A stretch of DNA of 38,316 nt from CF-161 sp035259145 (GTDB lineage Bacteria; Chloroflexota; Dormibacteria; Dormibacterales; Dormibacteraceae), in NCBI GenBank assembly GCA_035259145.1, contig DATFWQ010000021.1, positions 1-38,316 on the forward strand, given 5' to 3'. The notes under the pieces are model-generated. The model ran no database searches, had not been told where the DNA came from, and saw nothing but the letters and a program-made list of their open reading frames with translations. Shown here piece by piece: positions 7,917-16,029 of the stretch (the first letter of the stretch is position 1; each line of letters opens with the position of its first letter). The position numbers were made by a program, and so were the translations under genes.

Positions 7917-10105
7917 CGCCTGCGCTGGTTTGCCTTGCGGGCTGGTCGGCCGGCGTCATGATGGCCATGGTCGCCATGCCGGCGGAGCCGGCGGTGGGCG
8001 CCGCCGCTCTCGCCGGCTCCGCCGTCGCCCTCTGCCTGGCGCTCGTCGTACGGCCCGCAGCGATCGGTCTCGCCCTGGCCGCTTCGCTCCTCGGGATCGC
8101 CCGGGCGGAAGTCCCGGCAGGGGACCCCACAGCGGCAGCCAGGGCGCCTGCACTTGCCGGCATGCAGGTCATGTTCGACGGCCGCGTGGCCGACGACCCC
8201 AGGCTGCTCGCCGGAAGTATCGAGCTCGTGGTCGCTCCCGAGAGGCTGGTCACGCCGTCAGGTCCGCTGGCGCCCGCAGGCCAGATCGTCGCCCTCGTCC
8301 GCGGCAGCCCGGCTGTCGCGATCGACGACCACGTCCAGGTGGCCGGGCGCCTTGACCTGCCTCGCGATCAGCCCGGCTTTGACCGCCGGGCCCTACTTGC
8401 GCAAAAGGGTGCGTATCTGGAGATTCGCGGTGCCCGGCTGAGCGTGCTCGGCCACGCGAGCGGCGCTCGAGAGCTGCCCGGCTGGCTCCGTGACCGGTAC
8501 CGAGAGGCGATCGGGGACCTCCTGCCGCCGCCGCACTCCGACGTGCTGGTAGGCGTCGTATTGGGAATCAGGACCGGGGTGCCCCCCGCCCTTCAGAACG
8601 ACCTGGTGGCCACCGGATTAGTGCACCTCCTAGTGTTGAGCGGCCTCAAGGTCGCGGTCTTCGCACGTCTGGTTACCTGGGCACTGAAACCGCTCCTGGG
8701 CCGCGCCGCCACCGTGCCCGCTCTCGTGCTGATCGCCCTCTACGCGCTTGCCGGCGGCGCCACCCCCGCGGCGGTCAGAGCGGCAGCCATGGGCGGGCTC
8801 ACCCTGATCGCCAGCCAGCTGGGCCGTCCGACCCACGTGTGGACGTCTCTCGCCGCGGTGGCAGCCGCCATGCTCGGTTGGCGGCCTGAGCTGACGTGGG
8901 ACGCCGGCTTCCAGCTGTCTTTCGCGGGTACGGCCGCAATCGTGCTGCTGACGCCAAGCATCGAGCGGCGCTTGCACTGGATGCCAGGCTGGGTGCGCGA
9001 ACCTTTCGCCGTGACCTGTGCCGCCCAGATCGGCACCGTTCCCCTCATGGCCACAGATTTTCATCTTCTGTCACCGGTCGCGCCCATCGCCAACGCTGCA
9101 GTGTTGCCACTGCTGCCCGCCATGGTCGCCGCCGGCCTGATGATCGCGCCGCTGTCGGCTGCCCCCGACGTCGCCCGTTTGTTCGCTGTTCCGCTGACCG
9201 GGCTGCTGGCGTACCTCGAACAGGTGGCGGCGATCCTGGCCCGAGTGCCCGCGGCAGCGCTCCCGGCTCCTGTCTTTTCCGCACGGTCAGGCGTCGCCTA
9301 CTACGCGGCGCTGGGTGGTGTCATCGGTGCGGCACGGTCCGAGGGCTCGCTGCGCAGGACAGCGCTGGCAGCCGGGATCCTGGTGCCCTTGCTCGTAGGA
9401 GCCGCGGAGATGATCGCCTGGGCCAGACCTGATTCCTCGGCAGCCGTGCTTGGTGTCGGCCAGGGCCAGGCGGTTCTTCTGAGCGGGCCCGCCGGCTACG
9501 TGCTGGTGGACGGTGGAGCCAGCCCAGCCCGTCTCGCGGATGCGCTCGGTGCTCGCCTTCCTCCGTGGGTTCGAAGCTTCCAGGGCCTCGTCATCACCGG
9601 GGCCGGCCTGGGCCATGTCGGCGGGCTCGCCGGGCTGGCCTACTCAACGACAACCGTGCTCGTTCCAGAAGGGAACCCTCAGGGGTCGGCATGGCGCTCG
9701 GCCGCCCTTGCCGCGGCGGCGCGCGGAGCCAGGATCCGGGGCGCGCACGCGGGCCAGCGCATCTCGCTCGCCGGACTCACGTTCGAAATGCTGAGTCCGG
9801 AACCCCGGGCGCCAGGGCCGGGACAGCTTGCGTTTCGGGTGACGGGGCCCGACGGCCGGTCCTTCTGCGACCTGGCGGACCTCGACTCGGAAGGTCAGAC
9901 CGACGCCGCCGCCAGGCTGCGCGGGCCCTGCGGCGCGCTGCTCCTGCCCGGTGGGGGCCGCAGTGCGCCGGCGCCAGAGTTCATGGCTCGCGCCAGGCCC
10001 AGCCAGCTGCTGGTTTCTGACGCGGGCGGCCAGATAGCGCGTGACCTGCCGAGAGGCGAGCTGCTGCGCACCAGCCAGGAGGGAACGATCGTGATCCCTC
10101 TCTAA
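7913..10105 (+). CDS. comEC: ComEC/Rec2-family DNA uptake channel with degenerate metallo-beta-lactamase domain
   Basis: This 730-residue membrane protein follows the ComEC plan. N-terminal helices and an OB-like segment (GRVADDPRLLAGS to LDLPRDQPGFD) lead to the Competence domain, with VGVVLGIRTGVPPALQNDL, GLVHLLVLSGLKVAV and WDAGFQLSFAGTAA. A C-terminal metallo-beta-lactamase-fold domain starts near LGVGQGQAVLLSGPAGYVLVDGG. In that domain the usual THxDxDHxGG is replaced by TGAGLGHVGG and the HHGS motif by PGGGRS. The family's usual DVGQGDA is GVGQGQA here. The channel may still pass DNA, but nuclease activity looks lost. It is encoded in an operon with comEA; the next gene begins 18 bases downstream. 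Confidence 0.92.
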   Translation: MTPALVCLAGWSAGVMMAMVAMPAEPAVGAAALAGSAVALCLALVVRPAAIGLALAASLLGIARAEVPAGDPTAAARAPALAGMQVMFDGRVADDPRLLAGSIELVVAPERLVTPSGPLAPAGQIVALVRGSPAVAIDDHVQVAGRLDLPRDQPGFDRRALLAQKGAYLEIRGARLSVLGHASGARELPGWLRDRYREAIGDLLPPPHSDVLVGVVLGIRTGVPPALQNDLVATGLVHLLVLSGLKVAVFARLVTWALKPLLGRAATVPALVLIALYALAGGATPAAVRAAAMGGLTLIASQLGRPTHVWTSLAAVAAAMLGWRPELTWDAGFQLSFAGTAAIVLLTPSIERRLHWMPGWVREPFAVTCAAQIGTVPLMATDFHLLSPVAPIANAAVLPLLPAMVAAGLMIAPLSAAPDVARLFAVPLTGLLAYLEQVAAILARVPAAALPAPVFSARSGVAYYAALGGVIGAARSEGSLRRTALAAGILVPLLVGAAEMIAWARPDSSAAVLGVGQGQAVLLSGPAGYVLVDGGASPARLADALGARLPPWVRSFQGLVITGAGLGHVGGLAGLAYSTTTVLVPEGNPQGSAWRSAALAAAARGARIRGAHAGQRISLAGLTFEMLSPEPRAPGPGQLAFRVTGPDGRSFCDLADLDSEGQTDAAARLRGPCGALLLPGGGRSAPAPEFMARARPSQLLVSDAGGQIARDLPRGELLRTSQEGTIVIPL

Positions 10106-10123
10106 AAGCTAAATTGATGCTCG

Positions 10124-10666
10124 ATGCCGGAGCCGCGAATAGCACCGCTGACCGATCCCACCCCAGAAGTGAAGGAACTCCTGGACAAGACCAGGATTCG
10201 CCAGGGTCCGGTACTGAACGTCTTCGCAACCATGGCTCACCACCCGCGCCTGCTCAAGCGTTTTAACGTGCTCGGCGGGTTGTTCCTGGGCCGCGGCCTA
10301 CTGCCCGCCCGCGAGCGTGAACTGGTGATCCTGCGTACAGCCTGGCGAACGGGTTGCGTATACGAGTTCGGCCAGCATACAATCCTCGGCCGCCAGGAAG
10401 GACTGACTGAGGACGAGATCCAGCGGGTCACAGAAGAGACCGCCGACTGGCCCGACGGCGACGCCCCTCTGATCCGGCTGGCTGATGAGGTGCACGCCGA
10501 CCGCGACGTGTCGGACGAGCTATGGGCCAGACTGAGGCACCGCTGGGGGGACGCCGAGCTCATCGAGCTCGTGGCGCTGGCGGGCTTCTACGGCATGGTG
10601 GCCGCGTTTCTGAACGCGACCCGCGTCCAGCTCGACCCCGGCGTACCCGGCTGGCCTGTGAACTAG
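10124..10666 (+). CDS. Carboxymuconolactone decarboxylase/AhpD-like family protein
   Basis: This all-helical 180-residue protein has the CMD-domain core RERELVILRTAWRTGCVYEF followed by GQHTILGRQEGLTEDEI. A single cysteine takes the place of the CxxC pair of true AhpD peroxidase partners, and the histidine of the CxYEFxxH pattern is kept. The N-terminus (PLTDPTPEVKELLDKTR) and the VFATMAHHPRLLKRF segment are typical of stand-alone CMD proteins. The substrate cannot be deduced; thiol peroxidase activity of the two-cysteine type is unlikely. It starts 18 bases after comEC and may be co-transcribed, although no functional link to competence is known. Its stop codon shares a CTAG with the convergent response-regulator gene. 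Confidence 0.85.
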   Translation: MPEPRIAPLTDPTPEVKELLDKTRIRQGPVLNVFATMAHHPRLLKRFNVLGGLFLGRGLLPARERELVILRTAWRTGCVYEFGQHTILGRQEGLTEDEIQRVTEETADWPDGDAPLIRLADEVHADRDVSDELWARLRHRWGDAELIELVALAGFYGMVAAFLNATRVQLDPGVPGWPVN

Positions 10667-11319
10667 ATTTCGACCAGTCCCTTCCGAACCGCGTACAGCA
10701 CCGCCTGCGAGCGGTCGTAGATGTTGAGCTTCTCGTACATGTTGCTGACGTGGTTTCGGACGGTCTTCTCGCTGATCTTCAGCTTGTAGGCGATCTGCTT
10801 GTTTGCCATGCCGCCGGCCAGGAGCTTCAAGATCTCGATCTCGCGACCGGTCAGACCGTCGTAGAACTCCTTGGGCGTCGTCGTCCCGGTCAGCATCTCG
10901 AGCACGCGGTTGGCCACTGCGCTGGCCATGACTCTCTCGCCCGCCATGACCGCCAACAGGCTGGACACGATGGAGTCCGGGCGCGAGTCCTTGAGGATGT
11001 AGCCGCTGGCACCTGCCTTCAGGGCCTGGATGACGTGGTTGTCGGCCTCGAAGGTGGTCAGCAGAAGGACCTTGACGCTGGGGTACTTCGCTAGAACCTG
11101 CCGGGTTGCCTCGATGCCGTCGAGGTTGGGCATCTTGAGGTCCATCAGGATCACGTCGGGCGCGACAGAGCCGGCCAGCTTCACGGCCTCGGCACCGTCG
11201 CCGGCTTGACCGACGATCTCAACCCGTGGGTCCTCCTCGAGCAGCCGGGCCAGACCGACGCGGAACAACGTCTGATCGTCGGCGATCAGGACCCGGACTG
11301 TCTGTGTATTCAAGGTCAC
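10663..11319 (-). CDS. NarL/FixJ-family response regulator
   Basis: This 218-residue protein has a receiver domain (about 1-120) with the acidic pair in LIADDQTLFR, phospho-acceptor Asp60 in DVILMDLKMPNLDG, and the conserved Thr and Lys in LLTTFEADN and GYILKDS. A LuxR-type HTH occupies about 150-215 (LTGREIEILKLLAGGMANKQ, then SEKTVRNHVSNMYEKL). It is the cytoplasmic output partner of the histidine kinase encoded upstream. The start overlaps the kinase stop (ATGA). Targets are unknown; the divergent region beyond the kinase gene, rich in dyads, is a candidate. Confidence 0.96.
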   Translation of the reverse strand: MTLNTQTVRVLIADDQTLFRVGLARLLEEDPRVEIVGQAGDGAEAVKLAGSVAPDVILMDLKMPNLDGIEATRQVLAKYPSVKVLLLTTFEADNHVIQALKAGASGYILKDSRPDSIVSSLLAVMAGERVMASAVANRVLEMLTGTTTPKEFYDGLTGREIEILKLLAGGMANKQIAYKLKISEKTVRNHVSNMYEKLNIYDRSQAVLYAVRKGLVEI

Positions 11320-12086
11320 GTAGCGTTCTCCTTGGCTAAACCACGAACGACTGCGGTCACGGTCGTGCCCTCGTTGCCGTCACTGGTAACGTTCAGCTCG
11401 CCACCGAGGAGCACTGCCCGTTCGTGCATGCCCATCACGCCCATGCCGGGGCGTCGCGGTCCATCCGCACCGAGCAGCCCGCGACCGTCGTCCCGCACGA
11501 CCAGCGACACTCCGTCGTCGATCGCCCCCAGCTGGACGTCAACGCGGGCTGCACCGCTGTGGAGTCGGACGTTGTTGAGCGCCTCCTCGACGATCCTGTA
11601 GAGGTTGTATGCAGTTGCGTTCGACAGGCGCGCCGGCCAGCCGGCGTCGACGTTCAGCTTGGAGCGGATGCCGGTACTGACCTCGAAGCGGTTGAGCAGC
11701 ACTCGGACCTGCTGAACGAAGGTGCTGTCTGTAGATGGCTCCTCACGCAGTTCGTACAGGACGTTGCGTATGTTGCGAAGAACCTCACGAGTGGACTCCT
11801 GAAGGCTGTCCACCCGCTGGATGACGTGATCCTGACCGGCCTGATCAAGCTTGAAGTTCTCCATATCCACCACCATGAGGGTCAGAATCTGAGCCACGGA
11901 GTCGTGCAACTCGCGGGCCAGCCGGCGCTTGACCTTGCTCTCCGCGCGCCGCGTCAGTGCGTCGACCTTTGCGCCCGGCTCCCCGCGCGCAGGTATTCTC
12001 CTGCTGTTGAGCCCACCATGCTCAGACCGGGACGCCAAGTAGACGGAACCCTCCAACCTGCCGCTCGGCCGTGGCCTTTGCGGCAT
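11316..12086 (-). CDS. Sensor-less histidine kinase (HisKA_3 / HATPase_c)
   Basis: This 256-residue soluble kinase has a dimerisation and phospho-acceptor helix RRLARELHDSVAQILTL (His near residue 61). The ATP-binding domain contains the N-box AYNLYRIVEEALNNVRLHS and the G-boxes VVRDDGRGL and GMGVMGMHERA. The 60 residues before the H-box show no membrane helix and no recognisable PAS, GAF or HAMP domain. It must therefore sense a cytoplasmic signal or borrow a sensor protein. It belongs to the NarX/DegS-like class that pairs with NarL-type regulators, as here. The start is uncertain because the ATG at 12086 gives an arginine-rich N-terminus without family support. A small membrane protein is encoded divergently and could be a partner. 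Confidence 0.9.
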   Translation of the reverse strand: MPQRPRPSGRLEGSVYLASRSEHGGLNSRRIPARGEPGAKVDALTRRAESKVKRRLARELHDSVAQILTLMVVDMENFKLDQAGQDHVIQRVDSLQESTREVLRNIRNVLYELREEPSTDSTFVQQVRVLLNRFEVSTGIRSKLNVDAGWPARLSNATAYNLYRIVEEALNNVRLHSGAARVDVQLGAIDDGVSLVVRDDGRGLLGADGPRRPGMGVMGMHERAVLLGGELNVTSDGNEGTTVTAVVRGLAKENAT

Positions 12087-12159
12087 CCATTCCTTGAAAA
12101 CCCCAAGTCCGACGAAGGACTTGGATCCGAAACACCCGGCTGCTGACCCCCTGCCGGCT

Positions 12160-12281
12160 GGGCAATATGAACTAAAGCGCTTTGCGATTCCCTACGTCAA
12201 TGGTTAGAACTGACCATCTTCAAAACTGGTTTCGCTTCGATGTCGAGACCGAGCGCCCATATCGACTAGAGCATATTGCCC
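12160..12281. repeat. Divergent intergenic region with a 10-bp perfect inverted repeat and nested dyads
   Basis: GGGCAATATG at 12160-12169 is repeated as its exact reverse complement at 12272-12281. Allowing two mismatches, the match extends to GGGCAATATGnnCTA on each side. Between them are the palindrome AAAGCGCTTT (12174-12183) and a hairpin TGGTTAG-AA-CTGACCA (12201-12216). The stretch is less GC-rich than its surroundings and separates the kinase gene from a divergent membrane-protein gene. Operator pairs for divergent promoters are the simplest reading; a small mobile relic is the alternative. Confidence 0.4.
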
Positions 12282-12343
12282 GCGATCGGGACAAATTTCC
12301 CATTCGTTCCAAGGTGCTCGCCGTCTCATGCTGGCCGCAGTCA

Positions 12344-12682
12344 ATGGACAGGAGACGACGAGGGGCGCTCTTCTACCGGGTGATCCTCCCTGGCTTCACG
12401 CTCGCCAACCTCGGACTGGGGGTCTTCACGCTGACGGCTCTGCGGCCGGCCGGCTGGACCAACTGGCTGGAACTGGGAACAGGGGTCTTCTGCTGTGTGA
12501 TCGCGGGCATCCTCCTGGGTGCCGGCTGGTCCAAGGCGTACTGGTCCTCTGCGATGGAGCGGCAGGTCAGCGCTTGGCGTCGCATCGCTGACGCGATGTT
12601 CCGCTGGATCGAGGAGACACCGGTGCCGGTCGACTCGCTCAAGACCCTTCAGCGTTCACTCGACGAAACGATCGGCGGCTAG
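12344..12682 (+). CDS. Small hypothetical membrane protein with two transmembrane helices
   Basis: I do not recognise this 112-residue protein. A basic N-terminus (MDRRRRGALF) leads into a first hydrophobic segment (YRVILPGFTLANLGLGVFTL). A short loop with GWTNWLELG follows, then a second hydrophobic segment (TGVFCCVIAGILLGAGW). The cytoplasmic tail is amphipathic, with SAWRRIADAMFRWIEETP and a helix ending LDETIGG. An in-frame extension to 12182 looks non-coding, so I chose the ATG at 12344. It is encoded divergently from the sensor-less kinase and could supply its membrane input, but nothing in the sequence proves this. Confidence 0.6.
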   Translation: MDRRRRGALFYRVILPGFTLANLGLGVFTLTALRPAGWTNWLELGTGVFCCVIAGILLGAGWSKAYWSSAMERQVSAWRRIADAMFRWIEETPVPVDSLKTLQRSLDETIGG

Positions 12683-12754
12683 GCGCCGTAAGGAACGCCG
12701 CTGAGAGACAGGGGTGGCCGGCTGGTCTGAAGAGGTTCGGGCCGCCTGATTTAG

Positions 12755-13456
12755 TTACTGGGTGGTGCCTCGGGGTGCCTGTGCGGCGGCGACCTTGTGC
12801 ATGGCCGCCTTTTCGCTCGGCGTGATGTGCGGGTCGGCTGCGCGTTTCTCTAGCGCCAGCTGCAGGTGTGACGCAGCTTCGGACCGGCCCGCTTCACGCA
12901 GAAAGGTCTCGAGGAATCGCCCTCGCAGGGCACCCGCCAGCGCGTGCATTAACCGACCGCCGGCCGGCTGGGCGCACGCGAGGACCAGCCAGGCGTCAGC
13001 AACGTCGGCGCCCGCCGGACCACGCCCCGCGCTCGTCCAGTCGATCACTACAGGTCCACTACGCGACAGGATGACGTTGCCCGGATGCAGATCGCCATGG
13101 ACGACCACGTCGTCATGGGCCGGCCGGCCGAACCGCCCGTGGAGGCCCTCGAAAGCCCTGATCCGGTGGAGGTCCCGATGCAGGGTGGCGAGCGTGCGGG
13201 CATGGCGCTGCACACGCCACGGATGCGCAGCCAGGTCGTCGAGCATGGTCGGGCCATCGACTCGCTCGAGCACCATACCGCCGCCGTGCACGTCGAACAC
13301 GTTAGGTACCGGATAGCCTGCCTCCCGGACAGATCGCATCAGCATGGCCTCGGCCTCGAGCGGACGAGGGCGGCTGAAGCGGCGAAGAATGCGGCCGCCG
13401 CCCAGGTCCACGATCTCGGCATCGCGACCCCGTGCGATCACCTCGCCCTCGGTCAC
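12755..13456 (-). CDS. Aminoglycoside phosphotransferase-fold (APH/ChoK-like) kinase
   Basis: This 233-residue protein has a protein-kinase-like fold. The N-lobe contains ILRRFSRPRPLEAEAMLMR and the hinge MVLERVDGPTML. The catalytic loop is VVHGDLHPGNVILS, and the metal-binding Asp lies in VVIDWTSAGRGPAG. The small-molecule or protein substrate is not identifiable, and there is no reason to call it a resistance enzyme. The open frame reaches 13585, but the first 43 residues are unlike the family. I therefore use the GTG at 13456 (VTEGEVIARGRDAEIVDLGG). A strong hairpin lies just upstream of the start. Confidence 0.82.
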   Translation of the reverse strand: MTEGEVIARGRDAEIVDLGGGRILRRFSRPRPLEAEAMLMRSVREAGYPVPNVFDVHGGGMVLERVDGPTMLDDLAAHPWRVQRHARTLATLHRDLHRIRAFEGLHGRFGRPAHDDVVVHGDLHPGNVILSRSGPVVIDWTSAGRGPAGADVADAWLVLACAQPAGGRLMHALAGALRGRFLETFLREAGRSEAASHLQLALEKRAADPHITPSEKAAMHKVAAAQAPRGTTQ

Positions 13457-13475
13457 GCAACCACAGTAGCCCGTT

Positions 13476-13510
13476 GGCGCGCTACGCCGAGACTTCCGAC
13501 GTAGCGCGCC
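13476..13510. repeat. Perfect 11-bp inverted repeat (strong hairpin) in a divergent promoter region
   Basis: GGCGCGCTACG at 13476-13486 is followed after 13 bases by its exact reverse complement, CGTAGCGCGCC, at 13500-13510. It sits 20 bases upstream of the kinase start and 140 bases upstream of the E1 alpha start. There is no T-tract on either side, so it is not a standard terminator. It could be a 5' leader hairpin, an operator or a REP-like element. Confidence 0.7.
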
Positions 13511-13651
13511 TCCAGCCACAGCCATTCGGCAGAGGTAGCGGCCTCTGTCCGACGTTACGAACCGGATGCCGGATCGGATCATCACCCCTAGGCCGGCGGG
13601 GCCGGACCCGACTTCACCCCTGGAAAGCTTGTCCGCGGCAGAATTACAACG

Positions 13652-14692
13652 GTGCGACGCATCCTGGATCCGCAGGGCAACCTTGTCGACGGTGCACAGC
13701 CTCGACTAAGCCTGGCGAGGACCGTCGAGGGGCTTCGCTGGATGATGTTGAGCCGCGCCTTCGACGCCCGCGCGACCGCCCTGCAACGGCAGGGCCGGTT
13801 GGGCACGTACAGCCCGGTCAAGGGTCAGGAGGCGAGCGTCGTCGGCAGCTCGCTGGCGCTGGACCCGGCCACGGACTGGATCGCGCCCTCCTACCGTGAG
13901 TTGCCGGCCCTCGTGCGTCACGGCCATTCGCTCGAGCGCATCGTGGCCGGCTACATGGGCAAGGTAGCGAGCTCCGGCATCATCGAGGGGGTGAACGTCC
14001 TTCCCAACCAGGTCGCCCTGGCCACGCAGCTCCAGCACGCGTCCGGACTGGCCTGGGGCCTGAAGCTGCAGCGGAAGCCGGGCGTCGTCATGGCCTACTG
14101 CGGCGAGGGCGCGGCTAGCGAGGGCGATTTCCACGAGGCCTGCAACATGGCCGGCGTCAGAAGGGCGCCGATCGTTTTCGTGCTGATGAACAATCAGTGG
14201 GCGATCTCGACCAGCCGGGAGCTTCAGAGCGCCGGTGAGTTTTACCGGCGCGCTGAGGGCTATGGCTTCAAGGGCGTCCAGGTGGACGGCAACGACTTGC
14301 TGGCGGTCTACGAAGCCGCCGCAGACGCGGTCGAGCGGGCCCGGGCTGGAAATGGTCCCACGCTGATCGACTGTGTCACCTGCAGGCTCAGCTTCCACAA
14401 CACCACCGACGATCCAGGGGCGTATCTGCCCGACGGCTGGTTGGAACGCGCGGAGCGCGAAGACCCGATCCTGAGGGTGCAGACGTTTCTGGCCGCTCAG
14501 GGCCTCTGGGACGACGGCAGCCGAGTCGCCGTCGAGGGCGAGATCGCCGAGCAGATCGACGCCGCGGTCCAGGCGGCGTCAGCGATGCGAACGTCGCGTG
14601 CTGCGGACGTGTTCGAGAACGTCTATGCCCGGCCGCCCGAGCGCGTGCGGCGACAGCGCGACGAGCTGCTCCGGCTGGCCGGAGGCAGCTGA
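13652..14692 (+). CDS. 2-oxoacid dehydrogenase E1 component, alpha subunit (TPP-dependent)
   Basis: This 346-residue protein carries the thiamine diphosphate/Mg motif as YCGEGAASEGDFHEACNMAG with the closing MNNQWAIS about 28 residues on. It also has GRLGTYSPVKGQEAS, PSYRELPALVRHG and EGVNVLPNQVALATQ, features of E1 alpha subunits. With the beta subunit it decarboxylates a 2-oxoacid and passes the acyl group to E2 lipoyl. GEG rather than GDG is usual in branched-chain enzymes, while the N-terminal half resembles pyruvate dehydrogenases, so I leave the substrate open. The start is a GTG giving the family-like RRILDPQGNLVDG. The beta gene begins three bases after its stop; no E2 gene follows. 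Confidence 0.92.
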   Translation: MRRILDPQGNLVDGAQPRLSLARTVEGLRWMMLSRAFDARATALQRQGRLGTYSPVKGQEASVVGSSLALDPATDWIAPSYRELPALVRHGHSLERIVAGYMGKVASSGIIEGVNVLPNQVALATQLQHASGLAWGLKLQRKPGVVMAYCGEGAASEGDFHEACNMAGVRRAPIVFVLMNNQWAISTSRELQSAGEFYRRAEGYGFKGVQVDGNDLLAVYEAAADAVERARAGNGPTLIDCVTCRLSFHNTTDDPGAYLPDGWLERAEREDPILRVQTFLAAQGLWDDGSRVAVEGEIAEQIDAAVQAASAMRTSRAADVFENVYARPPERVRRQRDELLRLAGGS

Positions 14693-14695
14693 ACG

Positions 14696-15673
14696 GTGGC
14701 CCAGCGCAACATCGTCGAGGCGATCCGTGACGGCCTGGCATTCGAGATGGAGCGCGATGAACGCGTGATCGTGCTCGGGCTCGACGTCGGCAAGCTGGGC
14801 GGCGTCTTCCGCGCCACCCAGGGACTGCTCGAGCGCTTCGGTCCCGAACGGGTCGTCGACACCCCACTGGCCGAAGGCGGCATCATCGGCTGCTCGCTGG
14901 GCCTGGCCGTCAGCGGGTTGATCCCGGTTGCGGAGATCCAGTTTCTGGGCTTCACGCATCAGGCTTTTCACCAGATCGGTCCTCAGCTCGGCCGCTACCG
15001 CTTTCGGAGTCGCGGCCGCTACCACGCCCAGGTGACGATCCGGGCTCCGTTCGGCGGTGGCGTGAAAACCCCGGAATTCCACCCCGACGCCGTCGAGGCG
15101 CAGTTCGTACAGACACCTGGCATCAAGGTCGTCTGTCCGGCAACACCCCACGACGCGAAAGGAATGCTTCTGGAGGCTATCCGCGACCCTGATCCGGTCC
15201 TGTTCCTCGAGCCTCAGCGTTTGTACCGCAAGGGTCGTGAGGAGGTGCCGGACGGGGACTACACAGTGCCTTTCGGCAAGGCCCGGGTCGCCCGCGCGGG
15301 ATTCGACGTCACGATGATCGCGTGGAGCGCGGCCGTAGAGATGTGCTTACAGGCTGCGGAAGACCTGCAGCGGGAGGGCATCTCAGCAGGAGTGCTCGAC
15401 CTGCGTACGCTCGTGCCACTTGACGTGGACGGCATGGTGGCTGAAGTGTCGCGCACCGGCCGCGCCGTCGTCGTGCACGAGGCACCTCTGTCGGCCGGCT
15501 TCGGAGCCGAGGTCGTGGCTACTCTGCAGGAGGAGGCGTTCTATTCGCTGGACGCTCCGATCAGACGCGTCACCGCATGGGACACGCCGTACCCACCCGC
15601 CTCGCTGGAGGGCTGGTACCTGCCCACAGTCCGCCGTGTGGTGGAGGCTGCCCGCCGGACGGTGGCTGCATAG
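14696..15673 (+). CDS. 2-oxoacid dehydrogenase E1 component, beta subunit
   Basis: This 325-residue transketolase-like protein begins at GTG 14696. Diagnostic stretches are IVEAIRDGLAFEMERDERV, VIVLGLDVGKLGGVF, RVVDTPLAEGGIIGCSLGLA, PVAEIQFLGFTHQAFHQIG, RAPFGGGVKTPEFH and the C-terminal LDLRTLVPLDVDG and VVHEAPLSAGFGAEV. It completes the E1 heterotetramer with the alpha subunit encoded just upstream. Dihydrolipoyl acyltransferase (E2) and E3 genes are not downstream: the gene is followed at once by a transposase relic, which may have disrupted an original longer operon. Confidence 0.93.
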   Translation: MAQRNIVEAIRDGLAFEMERDERVIVLGLDVGKLGGVFRATQGLLERFGPERVVDTPLAEGGIIGCSLGLAVSGLIPVAEIQFLGFTHQAFHQIGPQLGRYRFRSRGRYHAQVTIRAPFGGGVKTPEFHPDAVEAQFVQTPGIKVVCPATPHDAKGMLLEAIRDPDPVLFLEPQRLYRKGREEVPDGDYTVPFGKARVARAGFDVTMIAWSAAVEMCLQAAEDLQREGISAGVLDLRTLVPLDVDGMVAEVSRTGRAVVVHEAPLSAGFGAEVVATLQEEAFYSLDAPIRRVTAWDTPYPPASLEGWYLPTVRRVVEAARRTVAA

Positions 15674-15675
15674 CG

Positions 15676-15920
15676 CCCGTCAAGCGGTCTACGGTCGACC
15701 CGAGCATGTTTACGACGGCGCAGTTCCAGCTGGGCCAGGTCGAGGTCGTCCTGATCGGTGATGAAGGATTGGAAGCGATAGCCATCGATGTCGGTGAAGG
15801 TGAGCTGGGCTCCCGGATGCGGGCGCTCCCGCCGGCAGATGGCTCGGGTGCCCTGAGGCCAGGCGCTCAGGTCGAGGTTGTCGAGCTCGCAGAATCGCGG
15901 CCCCCTGGCGAACCTGGCCT
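15676..15920 (-). pseudogene. IS1380-family transposase remnant, C-terminal part
   Basis: One minus-strand frame gives WPQGTRAICRRERPHPGAQL, then FTDIDGYRFQSFITDQDD and LAQLELRRRKHARVDR. These match the later part of IS1380-type DDE transposases (RRERPHPGAQL, DxDGxRFxxFxT, LExRHRxRARxED). The fragment has no start codon and runs into the end of the E1 beta gene. A second fragment from the N-terminal part of the same kind of transposase lies at 17525-17700 on the same strand and in the right order. Confidence 0.7.
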
Positions 15921-15994
15921 TCCTTGGTGATGGCCTCCACGCCCCCCACCACCAACATTGGAAAATAAAATTCTTCTAGAAAATCCGATCCTTC

Positions 15995-16023
15995 TTGACA
16001 AAAAAACCCGTCGGTGACAAGAT
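15995..16023 (+). promoter_or_regulatory. Candidate promoter of the ArsR-SRPBCC operon, leaderless
   Basis: A perfect -35 TTGACA (15995-16000) is followed after 17 bases by a weak -10 CAAGAT (16018-16023). This would start transcription at about 16030, the A of the ArsR ATG, giving a leaderless mRNA. The flanking stretch is unusually AT-rich and contains the palindrome TTCTAGAA (15974-15981), a possible ArsR operator. The -10 match is poor, so confidence is limited. Confidence 0.4.
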
Positions 16024-16029
16024 GAGCGC

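Noticed and set aside
12755..13456. Aminoglycoside resistance gene
   Set aside because: Only the general APH-fold motifs are visible; nothing indicates an antibiotic substrate.
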